This document shows, in pieces, positions 35,601 to 47,265 of a stretch of 64,000 bases of DNA. The stretch spans positions 123,982,309-124,046,308 of the forward strand of contig NC_134643.1 in assembly GCF_030463565.1 (NCBI RefSeq), written 5' to 3'. Both the position numbers and the translations under genes were made by a program. The first letter of the stretch is position 1; every line of letters starts with the position of its first letter. The stretch comes from Pelecanus crispus (lineage: Eukaryota > Chordata > Aves > Pelecaniformes > Pelecanidae). The notes under the pieces are model-generated. The model saw only the letters and a list, made by a program, of their open reading frames with translations. It was not told the origin of the DNA and did no database searches.

Positions 35601-38400
35601 GATTAAAATGCGGTGCAACCACAATTACATGCACAAACAATGCCTGCACTGCTAAAAGGAATTTCTGCCTACCCTGGATCCCCTCATCCATTGGTGCTGC
35701 TCACGAGAGTCCCCTGCAGTGCCTCCACCAAGAGGGCAGGATGGCATTTCAGCTCTAGTGAGCTGGAGACAAAAAGCAGGCTGTACTTACCTAAAAAAAT
35801 AAATAATAAAAAAATCTGCCTCCACGGGACTCTGCAAAAACCCAGCAGATGCACGCGGGCAGAATCAGGCACGTGCCAGCCCTAGTCCATTGCCCTGCCC
35901 TGTTCCCTTGCTGCTGAGTTATAGCTGCTCAAGAGCACGTTCCCATAAACAGCACCTTGGTGGTCCAGGAAACTCATCCCCTTTCCTTGACACTCTGTCA
36001 CTTATTGATGCCACTCGTGACCAAGGGATTACTCAGCAAAGGAGGAGCGGTGGGGATTCACTCCTTGGCTAAGGTCTCAGAGCAATGCCTCATTGCATGG
36101 GGTGTGCACGACTGCCAGGGCAGGCTCCACGCAAGCGGAGAGCGAGGTCTGGCCACCCGTCTGCATGGCAGCAGGGGATGACCTTGGGCTATCATCACCT
36201 ACCTCGGCCTTGGGTAGTTGCAGCCAGATCTCTAACGCTAGAATGGATATGACTTTTTGTTTCAAATGGCAGCTTTTAAAAAAAAAAAGAAGCAGCAGAA
36301 ATTTATGTCAGTTTTAGCATGGAACATGATCCACTGATTCACAGCTCCCTGTGAAACAAACCATTTCACTCTCTTTATTGACATCAGAGCACTTCCAGGT
36401 ATTTTTGCCAGGACTTTATAAACCATTCTTACTACTGTCACGTATCCTACTTGGCTGGGAATTTGTGCAGTAAGAATAGCACTACGTATAAATATTCCGA
36501 CCACACAAACATCTTGGCAAGTGAATTAATTTATCACCATATAGCAAACGTACTACCTAATGAGACACAAGCCCATTTCCTGCACTTGGACTTGTGTTCC
36601 AGTATTCATGGCTGTCCAAAACCCTTTTCAAAGTTGATACTGTAATCACTCGGCCAGATCTATTGTAAAGTAAATACAGAAAAAGCCCTACCTAATTGAC
36701 CACCTTCATTAGGCTACCTTTCATCCTAAAAAAGCATCCCAGAAAATCCATAATGGACTATGAACAGTTTGACCTGTCTTCTCTAAGGAGCCATTGTCAA
36801 AGCAGTTTGCAGCGTTGATGGAGTCTCTATACAATTTTTTTTTTTTTTCCACATCAGATGTAATAGCTACAGTTAATAAAACACGAGTTTATAATCAGTT
36901 GTTACCAATCAATCACCAAAGACTGCTCCCAGATCCTTTTTGTTTTTGTTGGTCTCAGCAAATTGCTTAGAACTGCCATTTTGTTTTTTAAAAACAATGA
37001 TGATGACAGCTGAAAAACATTCTGTCACAATTCAAATTGACACGAAAAAATGTCCAGGTGATCAGCCACAGAAAAGAAGGTTCAGAGTGAAACCACAGGA
37101 AATATTGAAAGGGTCCCAGCTCTGGAGGTGCTAGTAGGTGATAACATAATTGAGACAGGCTTTTTGCCAAATGAAGTATGCCAAGTGTAGTTGCCTCACA
37201 GTTCTTGGAAGTAGGTTTTTTTAAACCCTATTAAATGTTAGTGTGTTGGTCCATATGTTGCTCCAAAGAGAACTACAGCTTTCTGGGGTTAACAGGAATC
37301 CAGTGCTTTTATTCTTTATGGTTTTATACCATAGTATATGCTGCACTGGACTTCACTGTAACATGAAATGGAGAAGGCTGGGGTTCTTTGTTCATTAGTT
37401 TGCTTTTTTAATTGTTTGAACACACTGTGGAATGGTTGCATTTTGCAAGGATTTTAGAAGTAAATGTCTTCATTTTATACTCCTCGTGACAGGCAATGTT
37501 TACGGTCCCTGAGTGTAAACCCTGCTGGCACACAGGCTGCTTTGTGCATTGAAGCCTGGCAGAATGGAAGTTGCCCAAATGCCACATGGAGTAGATGGAA
37601 ATATTCTTACTAACCCTAATGCACCTTCAGTCAGGACCACAGGCAAAAACCATCAGGACTGAGCCTAAGAAATGAGTACTTTCCATCACATGGTATTTGG
37701 GGATAGAATGATAGAAATTGTTTTTCTGATCTATATAATGCATAGATTGTACAGAATGCTAAATCTGCCAAAGAGCTAAATGCCCATTCTGTGACAAATT
37801 CTGAGATGGTTTTTTTTCTGTTTAATTTTTTTATTAAAAATTTAACATCAGATGTCTAGTTTTTTTCTCTTACTGACATTTCTAACAACCCAATTCTGAT
37901 TCACAGAAATGGTAGGTTTCCCTTATGATGCATCATTCTGTTTCAAAAAACATGCTAAAATTTTATTTTTAAAAGGTCAAAACATTGTAGTATAATTTAA
38001 AATATGGGCTATAATATACTTTCAAATACATCTGTCATAATGCTGTTGAAATTCATATTTCAAGGAACTATAAAAAAACAAACAAAAAGTTAAGTCAAAG
38101 CAAAACTAATACCTTTGTCATAAAGAAACATTTATGCGTTATGGAAATGAGAAACTTAGCAAGCAATCACTGCTGAAAATCGCTGTCTCTCACCATGAAG
38201 TCCTCTGTTTTAGGCAAAACGGCGTCTTTTGTTGGAACACTGTTCAAATAACAAGTTGTGGCCGGTTCCGCTTTAGTGCTCATCGGAGGGCAAAAATTAC
38301 AAACCAAACCATTACTTTTAGGAAAAACTGCCCTTGAATTGCCTGCCTGCAAAACTCTAATTGAAAGTAGGCAGGTATGTGCCGTCTCTGGAATATCACA
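29691..38400. other. Intergenic between CHAF1B and CLDN14, no recognised gene
   Basis: About 8.7 kb with no exon I can support. It contains a short palindromic MITE-like remnant (33004-33049) and a purine-rich tract (33412-33440). Two stretches with homeodomain-type TAATT/ATTA words (for example 32560-32720) could be conserved non-coding elements. Confidence 0.55.
33004..33049. repeat. Palindromic MITE-like remnant
   Basis: Perfect 12 bp inverted arms, GGTGAAATTCTG (33004-33015) and CAGAATTTCACC (33038-33049), enclose AAAGTCAATGGAG. This wording is common in old inverted-repeat elements of reptiles and birds. Confidence 0.6.
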
Positions 38401-38412
38401 GCCTCCTTTGTG

Positions 38413-38418
38413 TTTATT
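38413..38418 (-). terminator. Candidate CLDN14 poly(A) signal
   Basis: TTTATT on the plus strand is AATAAA on the minus strand, about 190 bp after the CLDN14 stop. Further TTTATT words lie to the left, so a longer 3' UTR is possible. Confidence 0.4.
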
Positions 38419-38453
38419 TTCCAGGCTTTGCAGCAAGCAGTTTTGTGTTTGCA

Positions 38454-38494
38454 TTCTTTCTTTCTCCAGAAAGAAAGGAAAGAAAGAAAGGAAT
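38454..38494. repeat. TTTC/GAAA microsatellite forming an inverted repeat
   Basis: TTCTTTCTTTCT is followed after two bases by AGAAAGAAAGGAAAGAAAGA. The arms are complementary, so the tract could fold as a hairpin. It lies in the presumed CLDN14 3' UTR or just past it. Confidence 0.85.
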
Positions 38495-38607
38495 GATGGT
38501 AAACTTTGTATTGTAACCCTTATAAATTAAAAGTCATCTTAGCTTTGTTTTATGCCATGCACAGAAATTATAAAGCAGCTGCGTCCCGCAGGCAAATCTT
38601 AGGGAAC

Positions 38608-39318
38608 TCACACATAGTCATTTAATCTGTAGCCGCTATGGGAAGCAGATGTCAGGGAAGAAGCATGGTTTCCCTTGTAGACAGTTGGTGGTCTATAGGA
38701 AGGAGCAGTCCTTCTTACACTGCTGGGCTGCGTCTGGTAAGGTGTCTCGTTCCCGCAACACTGGCTTGATGTGCACAGCAGAGCGCCGCCGAGGATCGTC
38801 AAAGATGCGGAGATGAAGCCAAGGTAAAGAGCTTGACCTATCTCGTACTTCATCCCGCTGGGAAGCATGGGGTTGTAGAAATCTGTAACTACGTCGTTAG
38901 TGGTCCAAGAAACTGGTACCAGGCAAACAAGACCGGCCAGGATGAAGACAATCCCCCCGGAGACCGCGATGGAGGCTTTGGCAGAAGTCCCCTTGGCACA
39001 CTGGGTGCACTTCATACCGATGACAGCAATCACGCATGCCAGCGCAGAAAGGACGCAGGAAATTACCATCATAGCACGGGCGGCTTGGAGGTCACGGGGC
39101 AGCGCCAGCTGGGAGCGGTGGACTTGGCACTGGTAGATGCCGGTGCTGTGCCAGACGCACTCCATCCAAAGCCCTTTCATATAGGCTACAGCTGTTATAA
39201 TATTGGTGCCCACATGTGCCGTTCGCCACCAGTGTGGCAGAATAGTAGCAATTAATGTCCCAATTAGGCCGAGCAGGCTTAGAGAGAAGCCAAGTAACTG
39301 AACAGCCGAGCTTGCCAT
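38608..39318 (-). CDS. CLDN14: CLDN14, claudin-14 (single coding exon, complete)
   Basis: Claudin-14 is a four-pass tight-junction protein that restricts paracellular cation flow; human loss-of-function mutations cause recessive deafness DFNB29, and the gene also acts in kidney calcium handling. The 236-residue frame aligns end to end with human CLDN14 (239 residues). Visible features are a first membrane segment (about 7-27) and W30. The extracellular signature is GLW at 49-51 with C54 and C64, and three further hydrophobic segments lie near 81-101, 116-137 and 161-182. The cytoplasmic tail ends in NDYV, the PDZ-binding end that docks on ZO proteins. A single uninterrupted coding exon is normal for this gene. 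The start ATG (39316-39318) opens the conserved [11 protein letters not shown]. It faces CHAF1B, as in human. Confidence 0.98.
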   Translation of the reverse strand: MASSAVQLLGFSLSLLGLIGTLIATILPHWWRTAHVGTNIITAVAYMKGLWMECVWHSTGIYQCQVHRSQLALPRDLQAARAMMVISCVLSALACVIAVIGMKCTQCAKGTSAKASIAVSGGIVFILAGLVCLVPVSWTTNDVVTDFYNPMLPSGMKYEIGQALYLGFISASLTILGGALLCTSSQCCGNETPYQTQPSSVRRTAPSYRPPTVYKGNHASSLTSASHSGYRLNDYV

Positions 39319-39435
39319 GTTAATGTTTGTCCTGCCCAGTTCTCTTAATAAAGCACCTCCGCTTGAATTCCTTCGGAAAACACAGGCTTTTCTTGGAAGA
39401 TATGCAGCTGTTTTACTTTGACACCTTCTGCTCTC
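39319..39435 (-). other. CLDN14: CLDN14 5' UTR part of the coding exon (inferred)
   Basis: On the minus strand a pyrimidine-rich run (CCTCTTTTTTCCTCAATTAC, then CTTTTATTAG) ends in an AG at 39437-39436. That would make the exon start at 39435, 117 bp before the ATG. Vertebrate CLDN14 has separate upstream 5' UTR exons, so this site fits, but transcripts are needed to confirm it. Confidence 0.45.
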
Positions 39436-40330
39436 CTAATAAAAGGTAATTGAGGAAAAAAGAGGTTAATTATTACCCAAATGCATTACCTCTCCAGCCA
39501 GTAAGGTGCATTCCAAGTAAAGTTAGTGCAATAATTAGCATAGTTATCGCTGTTAATCGTACTTTTGTGGAAGTAATGGGAAAGTAAGCTTCCCTCTTCG
39601 CTTATATAAACAGTCTTCTGTTGCCCGCTGGGAAGAAAACTCAAGACAATTTATGAAATGGAAAAAAATATTTTAAATGCAAATATTCCTCTTCCCAGCA
39701 GACTATTCAAAAAAAAAGCCAAACATTATTTCCTTTCTAAAGCAGAGAATTAGCTAGTGTTAACACTTGGAATGAATGAGATTTATAAAGTAGGGAACTG
39801 CATGTTGCTTTACAGGATGAAAACATTCCCAGAAGGTCATAGCAGGACTAGGAAAACAATAAGGGTGTATTTGCTCAAAGTAGGGAGCAAAGAGAGTGAT
39901 TTAGAACCTGTGGAAGAGGATAACAAGTATTGGATTAAATTCGCTTTCCTGACTTGCCAGTATTTCTTGAGGTTGAGTTTTAATAAAGCAACTCAAAGGG
40001 GAATAATTTTCATTAGTCTCTGTGGAGTTTCAGCTTATGATTTCAGTTTGCGGGCGAAATGACAGCATGTGAAACCAGATGTACATCATGGAGCTTCTGA
40101 GGAGCAACACCTTCACAGTTTGGTCGTGTATAAATTCTAGCTGAAAAACAAGGAATAGTAACTCTTCCTTCTGTATAAATCGCAGATTAAGTGGTCTTTT
40201 CCAATGGCTGCCTTGCAAGGTCTGTTAAACATCATGCATTTTGTGTGTGGGCAGAAACCTGATATTTTAATATATAAAATAACAGTTGCATCAAAATCCA
40301 ACTTGGAATTCAGAAACAGAAACAAATTTA

Positions 40331-40410
40331 GGCTCCAGTTCTGCAAAGACCCATGCATGTGCTGAACGCATGTTCGTAGAAGAAAGCATAAGTGTTTGCA
40401 GGACTGGGCC
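40331..40410. repeat. Palindromic MITE-like remnant
   Basis: The arms GGCTCCAGTTCTGCAAAGAC (40331-40350) and AGTGTTTGCAGGACTGGGCC (40391-40410) are near-complementary. They match the TCCTGCAAA...TTTGCAGGA theme of an old inverted-repeat element spread in amniotes; the centre is deleted. Confidence 0.6.
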
Positions 40411-43400
40411 TTAGCAGGCAAAGGAAGGAAAACCATCTGGCCAAACTAATGAAGACCATTAGAACAACAAAATAACAAGAAAAGTGAAAGCTGGTTTACG
40501 TTCCCCTTATCTCGCTAATGAGGCAGGAGTGCTTGAGGTGTGCATCAGTGCCGATTTTGGTCTGCAGACCACGTTGCAGCATGCACTGATCTCTGCATAA
40601 TAGCTAGATGGGGCGTCTCTGCCCAAAACAACCAGAATCTGCCTTAGACGTTGTGCCAAAAGAAAGGAAAAAATTGAAAAGCACAGGGATTATATGGGCT
40701 ATGTAGGGCAACAACGCAGGCTGAGAGTCTTGTACTTACATATGCTCCTTTTCTTTTGTTTGGAGTACGTCTGCTGTGCACAGACACAGGATGGGGAGGA
40801 ATGCAGTGTTGGACAGGATCTGCAGAGAGGTACCCAGCCCTCTGACTGGAAGGCAAGAGAAAAAACAAAAACCAGCTTTGCTTTAGTGTGGCTAGTTGTA
40901 GGAAGGCATTTTCCTAATGTTAGGTCTTTCTGGCCTTTCAGACACTCTGTATGTAACGCTTAAATGAAAATAACTGGGTTTATGTGGTTGTTGAAGTAAT
41001 TTGCCTAATTTTCAAATTGTGAGACAAATGCAGAGGCTTTTATATCAGAAATCATTGTTCCAGGCAGGTGCCAAGGGTTGTCTCTCCATTCTGCTAGGGG
41101 AGATCGAGCTGCAGGTTTCTCTCTTTGTACCAGCTATCACAGAGTATTACAATATGACAGGACACAGGTTAGGGCCAAGCACGGCACAGAGGAACACAGC
41201 AAAAGTAAGCAGATAGTTATCTCCAGCAGTACTGAACATTTGATTCCTATTCCCAGCACATGCTGGGTAAGAGCTCCAGAAGTCCTCAATGTGTGTTTGC
41301 CTTCCAGACTATTTGGGTTTGGCTCATATATTAAACATAAAGAAAATTAAGCAGTATTTTCCCTTTTTACATTACTGTTTGTTTCCTGTGAGACATATCA
41401 TTGTCGTATCTAAGCATGCCACACCTTAGAAAAATCATCCTGGTAATACCCCTTCAGGATCAGGGAGATCTAGACATGGATTCAGGGCAGAGCGGGAGGA
41501 CGAGGGACCTACCCAGGTTGCACAGGAAATCTGTGACTGAACTGGAAATGGAGCTCGGGTCTCCCAAGCCCGCAACCCAGCACCACCTTTCACATCCCTG
41601 GTCTCTGCCTGGTCTGATAGTCCCCCACTCCCTTGGCATTTTTCCCTGTGCAGATAAGTGGAACCTGAGATTATACTCTATCCAATTACTCAGTCCGCAC
41701 ATTATATCTGTATATTGCACACCATTCAGAAGAGTGCTCTAGGTTACTCTTGTATGTTTGCAAATAGGCTTTCAAGGTCAGGTATCAGGCTTTGCAGCTA
41801 ATCCCAGGGAGAACAGGATATAAAAGGTAAATGTGATTTACACCACCAGTCATGGGAAATGGACTCCCAATTTAATAGAGGTCTGAATACTCTGGGGCTT
41901 GGCAGTAGCTATTTTTAGATGTCATTAAGGTGTTATTTTTAAACATTAGCCATTAAGAGCCTTCTAATTTAAGAAACCGGTGTTAATTAGCCCCGCTTGC
42001 TTGGCCTCATGTTTTCCATGTGCCTTTCTCAGCAGATGCCAGCTGCCCCTGGTGCTCAGTAACACTTTAACCGCTGTGGACCAGCCTTCCCCTCTCTGCT
42101 TGCAAGTGGCAAAACCAGCAGTAACTTAACACATTTATCTCCAAGAACATCAACGGCCTTGTTAAAATGTCTCACCTTACAGCTTTGTTCCTAATGGGTT
42201 AGGCAAGGAACATGACCACCGCAGCAGGATCAGGTGAGCGGCTGGCTGGATGTTTCTCATGGGCTGACCTAGTTAAACACAAGCATGAAAGCAAGCCATT
42301 TTTTCTGCATGGACTGCGCTTGTTAATATTTTTTTAGAAAGTAAGGAAACGAGAGCCAGCCTTTGTAGGGCAGCAAAGACAGCAGCTGTCCAGGGTAAAA
42401 CATGGTGAAGGTTGGTAAAATGGGTGCTTCATTCTAAGGGAGTTTTCTCTTTTCTATTCTATTACTGCCCAGTGCACAGCTGCCAGAGAAGGCAGAGACA
42501 GCTTTCACAAACCGAGCATGCTGCTGAAATAGCTCATCTCTGCCTTCATCTTGCCCAGTCTGACACCCACATCTCAGCTGCTGCAGAGTATGTGAGACGC
42601 AAGCTGCTTCTTTCAGGGGAAGCCCCCTTTAGCTGCGGTGGTATCTGTTTGCACCCCCTCCAGCAGCAACACTAGCAACCTGCCGGGCTCTTATCCAAGC
42701 CCGTCATCTCCAATAAATTATTTTGTCTTCATCCTCTTGGTGCAGTTTGTCCTGTACTGGCGAGAAACTTTGAGCTGGCTGAACTGAACCCCTGCAGCAG
42801 ACCTGGCTCGATGAGTGCTGTTGCTTTGCTGGCATACAGGAGGTGATGGATCCCAATGTCAAGGCCCCATAACTGGACCACGAAAAGAGCAGGACAGCAT
42901 GCACGCTTAGCCTTCATGACCTTCAAAGCCCATCTAAGCACCAAGTGATTGTAAAATGATGTGAAAATTTGTGAAGAGAAACTGTGAAACTTTTGAATTT
43001 CCTTGCTCTGCCAGCTCATGCCAGCTTTATTTTTATGAGCACAAGGGTTGGAAAGACAACTTTTCCACACAAACTTTGGTTTTGCCTAATGCCTGTGTTG
43101 TACAGGAACGGCCATTGCTGGGATAAATCCTTGGTTGTGCTTTCCACTGGGCTGTATCACAGCTGCATTAGGCTTGGGAAACATGGCTCCAAAGTAAGCT
43201 CCAAATAAACAGCAGAAACTGATGTCGTTAATCTGGGTATTTACTCAGGATTAAATGACAGATGTATGTTTTACTGCTGTCTCTTTCATTGTTTCTCATT
43301 TTACTATTTCCCTACCCATATCGGTCTTATCCTTTTGTTTCTGCTCTTTCCAAGCACTTTCTCCAGACCTGTGAATTTCTTCTTCTCGTGCAGACTGTGG

Positions 43401-46199
43401 CTGTGGTGCCTCTCATCCACTGGGCTGCCAACGGTTCTCCCAATGAATTTGAATTCAGTAATTTCTGTATTTCTCTGTGCAACCTTACCAACCTATGTTT
43501 TCACTTCAGCCCCTCAAATTCTGCACCAATTCTCTCAAAAACATTGAAAATCTGGCTGTTTCAGCCTCTGCATGGGGAGTGCAAAGTGGCGCAATGTGGT
43601 GATGTCCTTTCCAGATACCCTTACCAGCTGCAGACCAGTGGAGAGTCAGACCTGAAGTATCTCCTGTTGTGGACCTCAGCTGAGCCAGGCCCTTAAGTCT
43701 ACACTCATTTTACATGCGTGCTTAATCTTGCACAGCCTGAATGATTAAGGTTGGGTCCATGTTTAAGTGCCAGATGGATCAGAGCTTTAAGGCATGCTCT
43801 CGCAGTACATTTGCCAGGTGGCAAGTGAGGTTACCCACTCCAACACTGAGTTTGGCCATTTCCCCTTCCCAGATCTTTTCATTGTTAACTCCTGCTGAAA
43901 TGTTTTTAGGGAAAAAAACTGGCTGGCACTTTGCACTCAGTAAGAAGAGAGGCCTCCTTGTGTGGGGGTGTGGGTGGGTAGATCTGAGGGGAAATAAGGC
44001 CCACCAGGCTCACAGCAAAATTATTATTCTTCCCTCCTTCTTCATTTTTTTTAAAGAAGAGATTAGGAAATCAATAAAAGTTTGAAAGGCACATTGTAAC
44101 CAACCCTGATCCTACACCTACTCCCACCCCCTCTCTGTGAAACAAGTCCTCATGGCAAACGCTGACATTGATCACTGCAGCACAGCTGCTGCCCTGCCAG
44201 ATGTGCAGGAGGAGCTTTAACCCCTCCTCAGATCCACAAAGCCTCCAGGACTTTCCCCATGCGGCACTACTGGGTTGTAACTGGCCTTGTGCCACCTCAT
44301 TGTTTCCTGCTGCATGGACGGGATCCTTCTCACGAGCGCCAGGGCGATCTGCCTGCACAGCATTTCGGGTGTCTGTCTTGGCTATGGGTGCTGTCAGCCA
44401 CCAGCGGTACTGCCACTCATTTCATGGCTTGTTCCTGCCTGAAACCAGTCATACGTTATCTCTACATTAAAATTGTCTTGCTTTGAAATGCTCTTGAGTG
44501 GACCCCACATTTTTTTTCTATCACAGAAGTATTTAACTTTTGAGGGTCTGTTACTTGGGGTTTTTCTAGAGGTGCAAACCAAAAGATTCATCTTCACCCT
44601 GAAATGACTTAAAAGGCAATAGACCTGGAAAAACTAGAAAGCCCACAAAGAAAAAAGGATCAGGTCCACATTTTGATCCCCCATAATTTTACTCCCCAAA
44701 TTTTGGAGTCTTGTCACCTCAGTCCTCCAGATAGCCAGTGGCTGAGGTAGGTACCTTCAGAGAGAGGTTTAGACCATCACTGGGATGAATTGCCCTCAAG
44801 GGCTGCTACTTGTTTTTTGGGGTCAATAGGGGCAGCTGGGAGGAGCTGGTCTCCTTGCTGAGGTGCTCCAGGCAGTGCCTGATCCCAGGACTCAGGGACG
44901 AGGACTGCAACACAAAGCAGTTTGCATAGTGTGAATAGGCAACAAGGTTAAGGGACGAAGGGACGCTAACCAGAAATGCTATATATGTATACGCATATGT
45001 ATTCCAAACTTGTACATGTAGATATTTCCGAAATTGTTCATCTGGACTAGACCTTTCAAAAGAGTCCTGTGATTTTGAGCAGCTTGTGTTTTGGATGCTT
45101 AGCCTGAGAAACCTTCAAATGCTCAACTCCAGTCTATGGTAGTCAGATTTAAGCTCTCACTGGGTCTCAGTGTCCACCCATAAAATCTGTGGTACGGAAA
45201 AAAGAATGAAAGGACAAAATTGTCTGAGAGCTAAACTGTGATTACATTAAGATGATTGATGTGTTCGGACAGAGGGATATATGCATATAACTATTTGGCT
45301 GGCATGTGAACAAAAGCTCTTGTGCTTGGACCACTTGCAGCTCACAAGATCTCATTTTTTACTGAATGTAGCCAAGGTTATTGGTTTTGAATGATAATAA
45401 ACATCCACGATGTGGTAGGGGCTCCTCCATGTAATATAACATAGAGGAGGATATGATGAATGGTACATTTAGAAAGTGTACTCTACATGCAATGTGGCTA
45501 CTTAATTCTGCCCTTTATTTATAGTATTAATGTCTTAAAAGAGCATTGTAGCAAATATACACTATAAACCTTCATTTCTTTTCAGAAAGTCAATCCTTTC
45601 ACTGAAATTGGTTTACTGAATCTAGGAGGTGTTTGTTTGCCTGTGGGACACTGCTAGATGAGTCAGCTTAACATGCTACAAATAATGGGCTCTTTTCTTA
45701 CATGTTGACTGTGGCTTTGGAAGAAACTCTGCTGGAGTTATTAGTACCTGTCTGGGTAATCTTAATTTGGATCCTTCTGCAAACACACAAACATTATGAA
45801 GTACTGTATATGTACATGATAAACCAACCTTTTTTCCTTTAGAGCCTATCCCTCATTCAGGCTGGAGGGATGGGTTGTATTCAGGGAAGTGAGATGAACA
45901 AGGCTGCTGTTGGGGGGTGTTTTATCCACGTTATTCCCAAAGCTCCTGGGGAGTTTCGGGCAAATCACAGGTGCAAGATTTCATTTTCAGGGGGTACCAA
46001 ACATGACAAGCATAACAATTAAGAAATTCAGTGGGAGACGGGACAAGGTAATGTGCTATGAAATACTCAGTATTTCATACTAGGAAAATCAGGTACCTGG
46101 TTCCACTTGTCAAACACTAAACACTGGGTGACATTTCTGATGATTTTGGCTTTTCTTCTCCACATGCAAAATGGAAATAATTTCAGCTGAGGGTAAATT

Positions 46200-46222
46200 C
46201 ATCAGTGTTTGAAACACTGATG
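46200..46222. repeat. Perfect 23 bp palindrome
   Basis: CATCAGTGTTT (46200-46210) and its exact reverse complement AAACACTGATG (46212-46222) are separated by one base. The pairing extends outward with GTAAA/TTTAC after a short mismatch. Confidence 0.9.
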
Positions 46223-47027
46223 TTTTACAGTGAGACCACAAAGGCATTGCTCTAAACTTAGCATAGCATTTTATTATAAGCTAGTATACAGGGAAAAGGC
46301 AAGATAAGAGTTTATCTCAGTACTTATGCGTGGTATTGGTATGCAAACAAATTTGTGCAAAATAAGATGTGGGAACCGAAACTCTAATTGTTTGTGTACC
46401 GGTGTCTTTGTGGACCCCTTTCTTCCAGAATAAAAGTAGCCAAATGAACATCAGAAAACCTCCCCGTAGCCTCGTGTTTGAAACAACCATATCCATTTTT
46501 GGAACACGATCTGCTGGAACCAGGGGAAGTCTGTGCGTAGGCTGGCCTTTTATCAGGCCCTCAGATTAAAAGGCCACCACATCTGCAGAAAGGGTTGCAG
46601 CCGGAATGACGCAGAACTTATGGGGGTCTCTGTGCCCTGGAGGATTCCTGTCTGCAAGTGTGAGCTGGTAAATTAATCGCTGCCCAGTCAGATTACGAAA
46701 GCCTAACAGCTAAATCAGAGTATTTATTACCCAGGAATACCGTGAGATGATGGAGCTATTTTAGACCAAAGGTCAGAAGCCCTTGGGCCAGGCTCCCAGC
46801 TAGCATAAATCCATGCACCGTCACTCAGTGAAGGGAATGGAGCTACACCAATTTACACCGACATTGGCTTCTGGGAGTTTGGGAGACAGAGGTTTTGAGC
46901 TCTGTCCCCCTGTCTTCATGCATGCAGCTTGCTGGCTACCTATTGTATCCGACTTATTATAATTTATGACCGGAGACCGTTGTGCTTGCACAGCCTGCCA
47001 GTTGCACAAGTGTTTTCCTCCAGACTA

Positions 47028-47265
47028 TTCTTGGGTGATTTTGCCCAGTCAGTTTTTAAATGACTCAAGCCTTGCAGTTTCTAACATTTCCTGTGGTGGA
47101 CTGCTCTACAGTCTGCTACACCTCACAGTTTAGAAATACACCCTGAGAGCCAAACTAAATCCTCCTACTCTTTCTCCCAGCTATATTTCCTTGAATCAGC
47201 CTAAACAAATTACCTCCTTAGTGTGTATGCCCTGCAAATACCTATTGAGAGTTATCATACCTTTT
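47028..47265 (-). mobile_element. Old CR1/L3-type LINE relic
   Basis: TTTTTAAATGACTCAAGCC, TGGTGGACTGCTCTACAG, GAAATACACCCTGAGAGCC and GAGAGTTATCATACC follow the antisense layout of the CR1/L3 C-terminal region (usual order: fixed-length loss of a Phe-Phe codon pair, then AGGAGTTCCACAG-type words, then TATCATGTCCCC). It is strongly diverged. Confidence 0.5.

Larger units (their letters stand above)
39436..47027. other. Presumed CLDN14 5' intron or upstream DNA
   Basis: No coding exon was recognised. There are palindromic elements at 40331-40410 and 46200-46222, and an ATTA/TAATT-rich block at 41935-42000 that may be a conserved regulatory element. Non-coding first exons of CLDN14 could lie here but cannot be located from sequence alone. 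Confidence 0.5.

Noticed and set aside
38833..39255. 140-codon frame antisense to CLDN14
   Set aside because: It is a shadow of the conserved claudin coding sequence; the minus frame matches claudin-14 end to end.
39603..39610. TATATAA-like word on the minus strand upstream of CLDN14
   Set aside because: The likely 3' splice site at 39436 lies between it and the ATG, which makes this intron. A promoter cannot be claimed from an AT-rich word alone.
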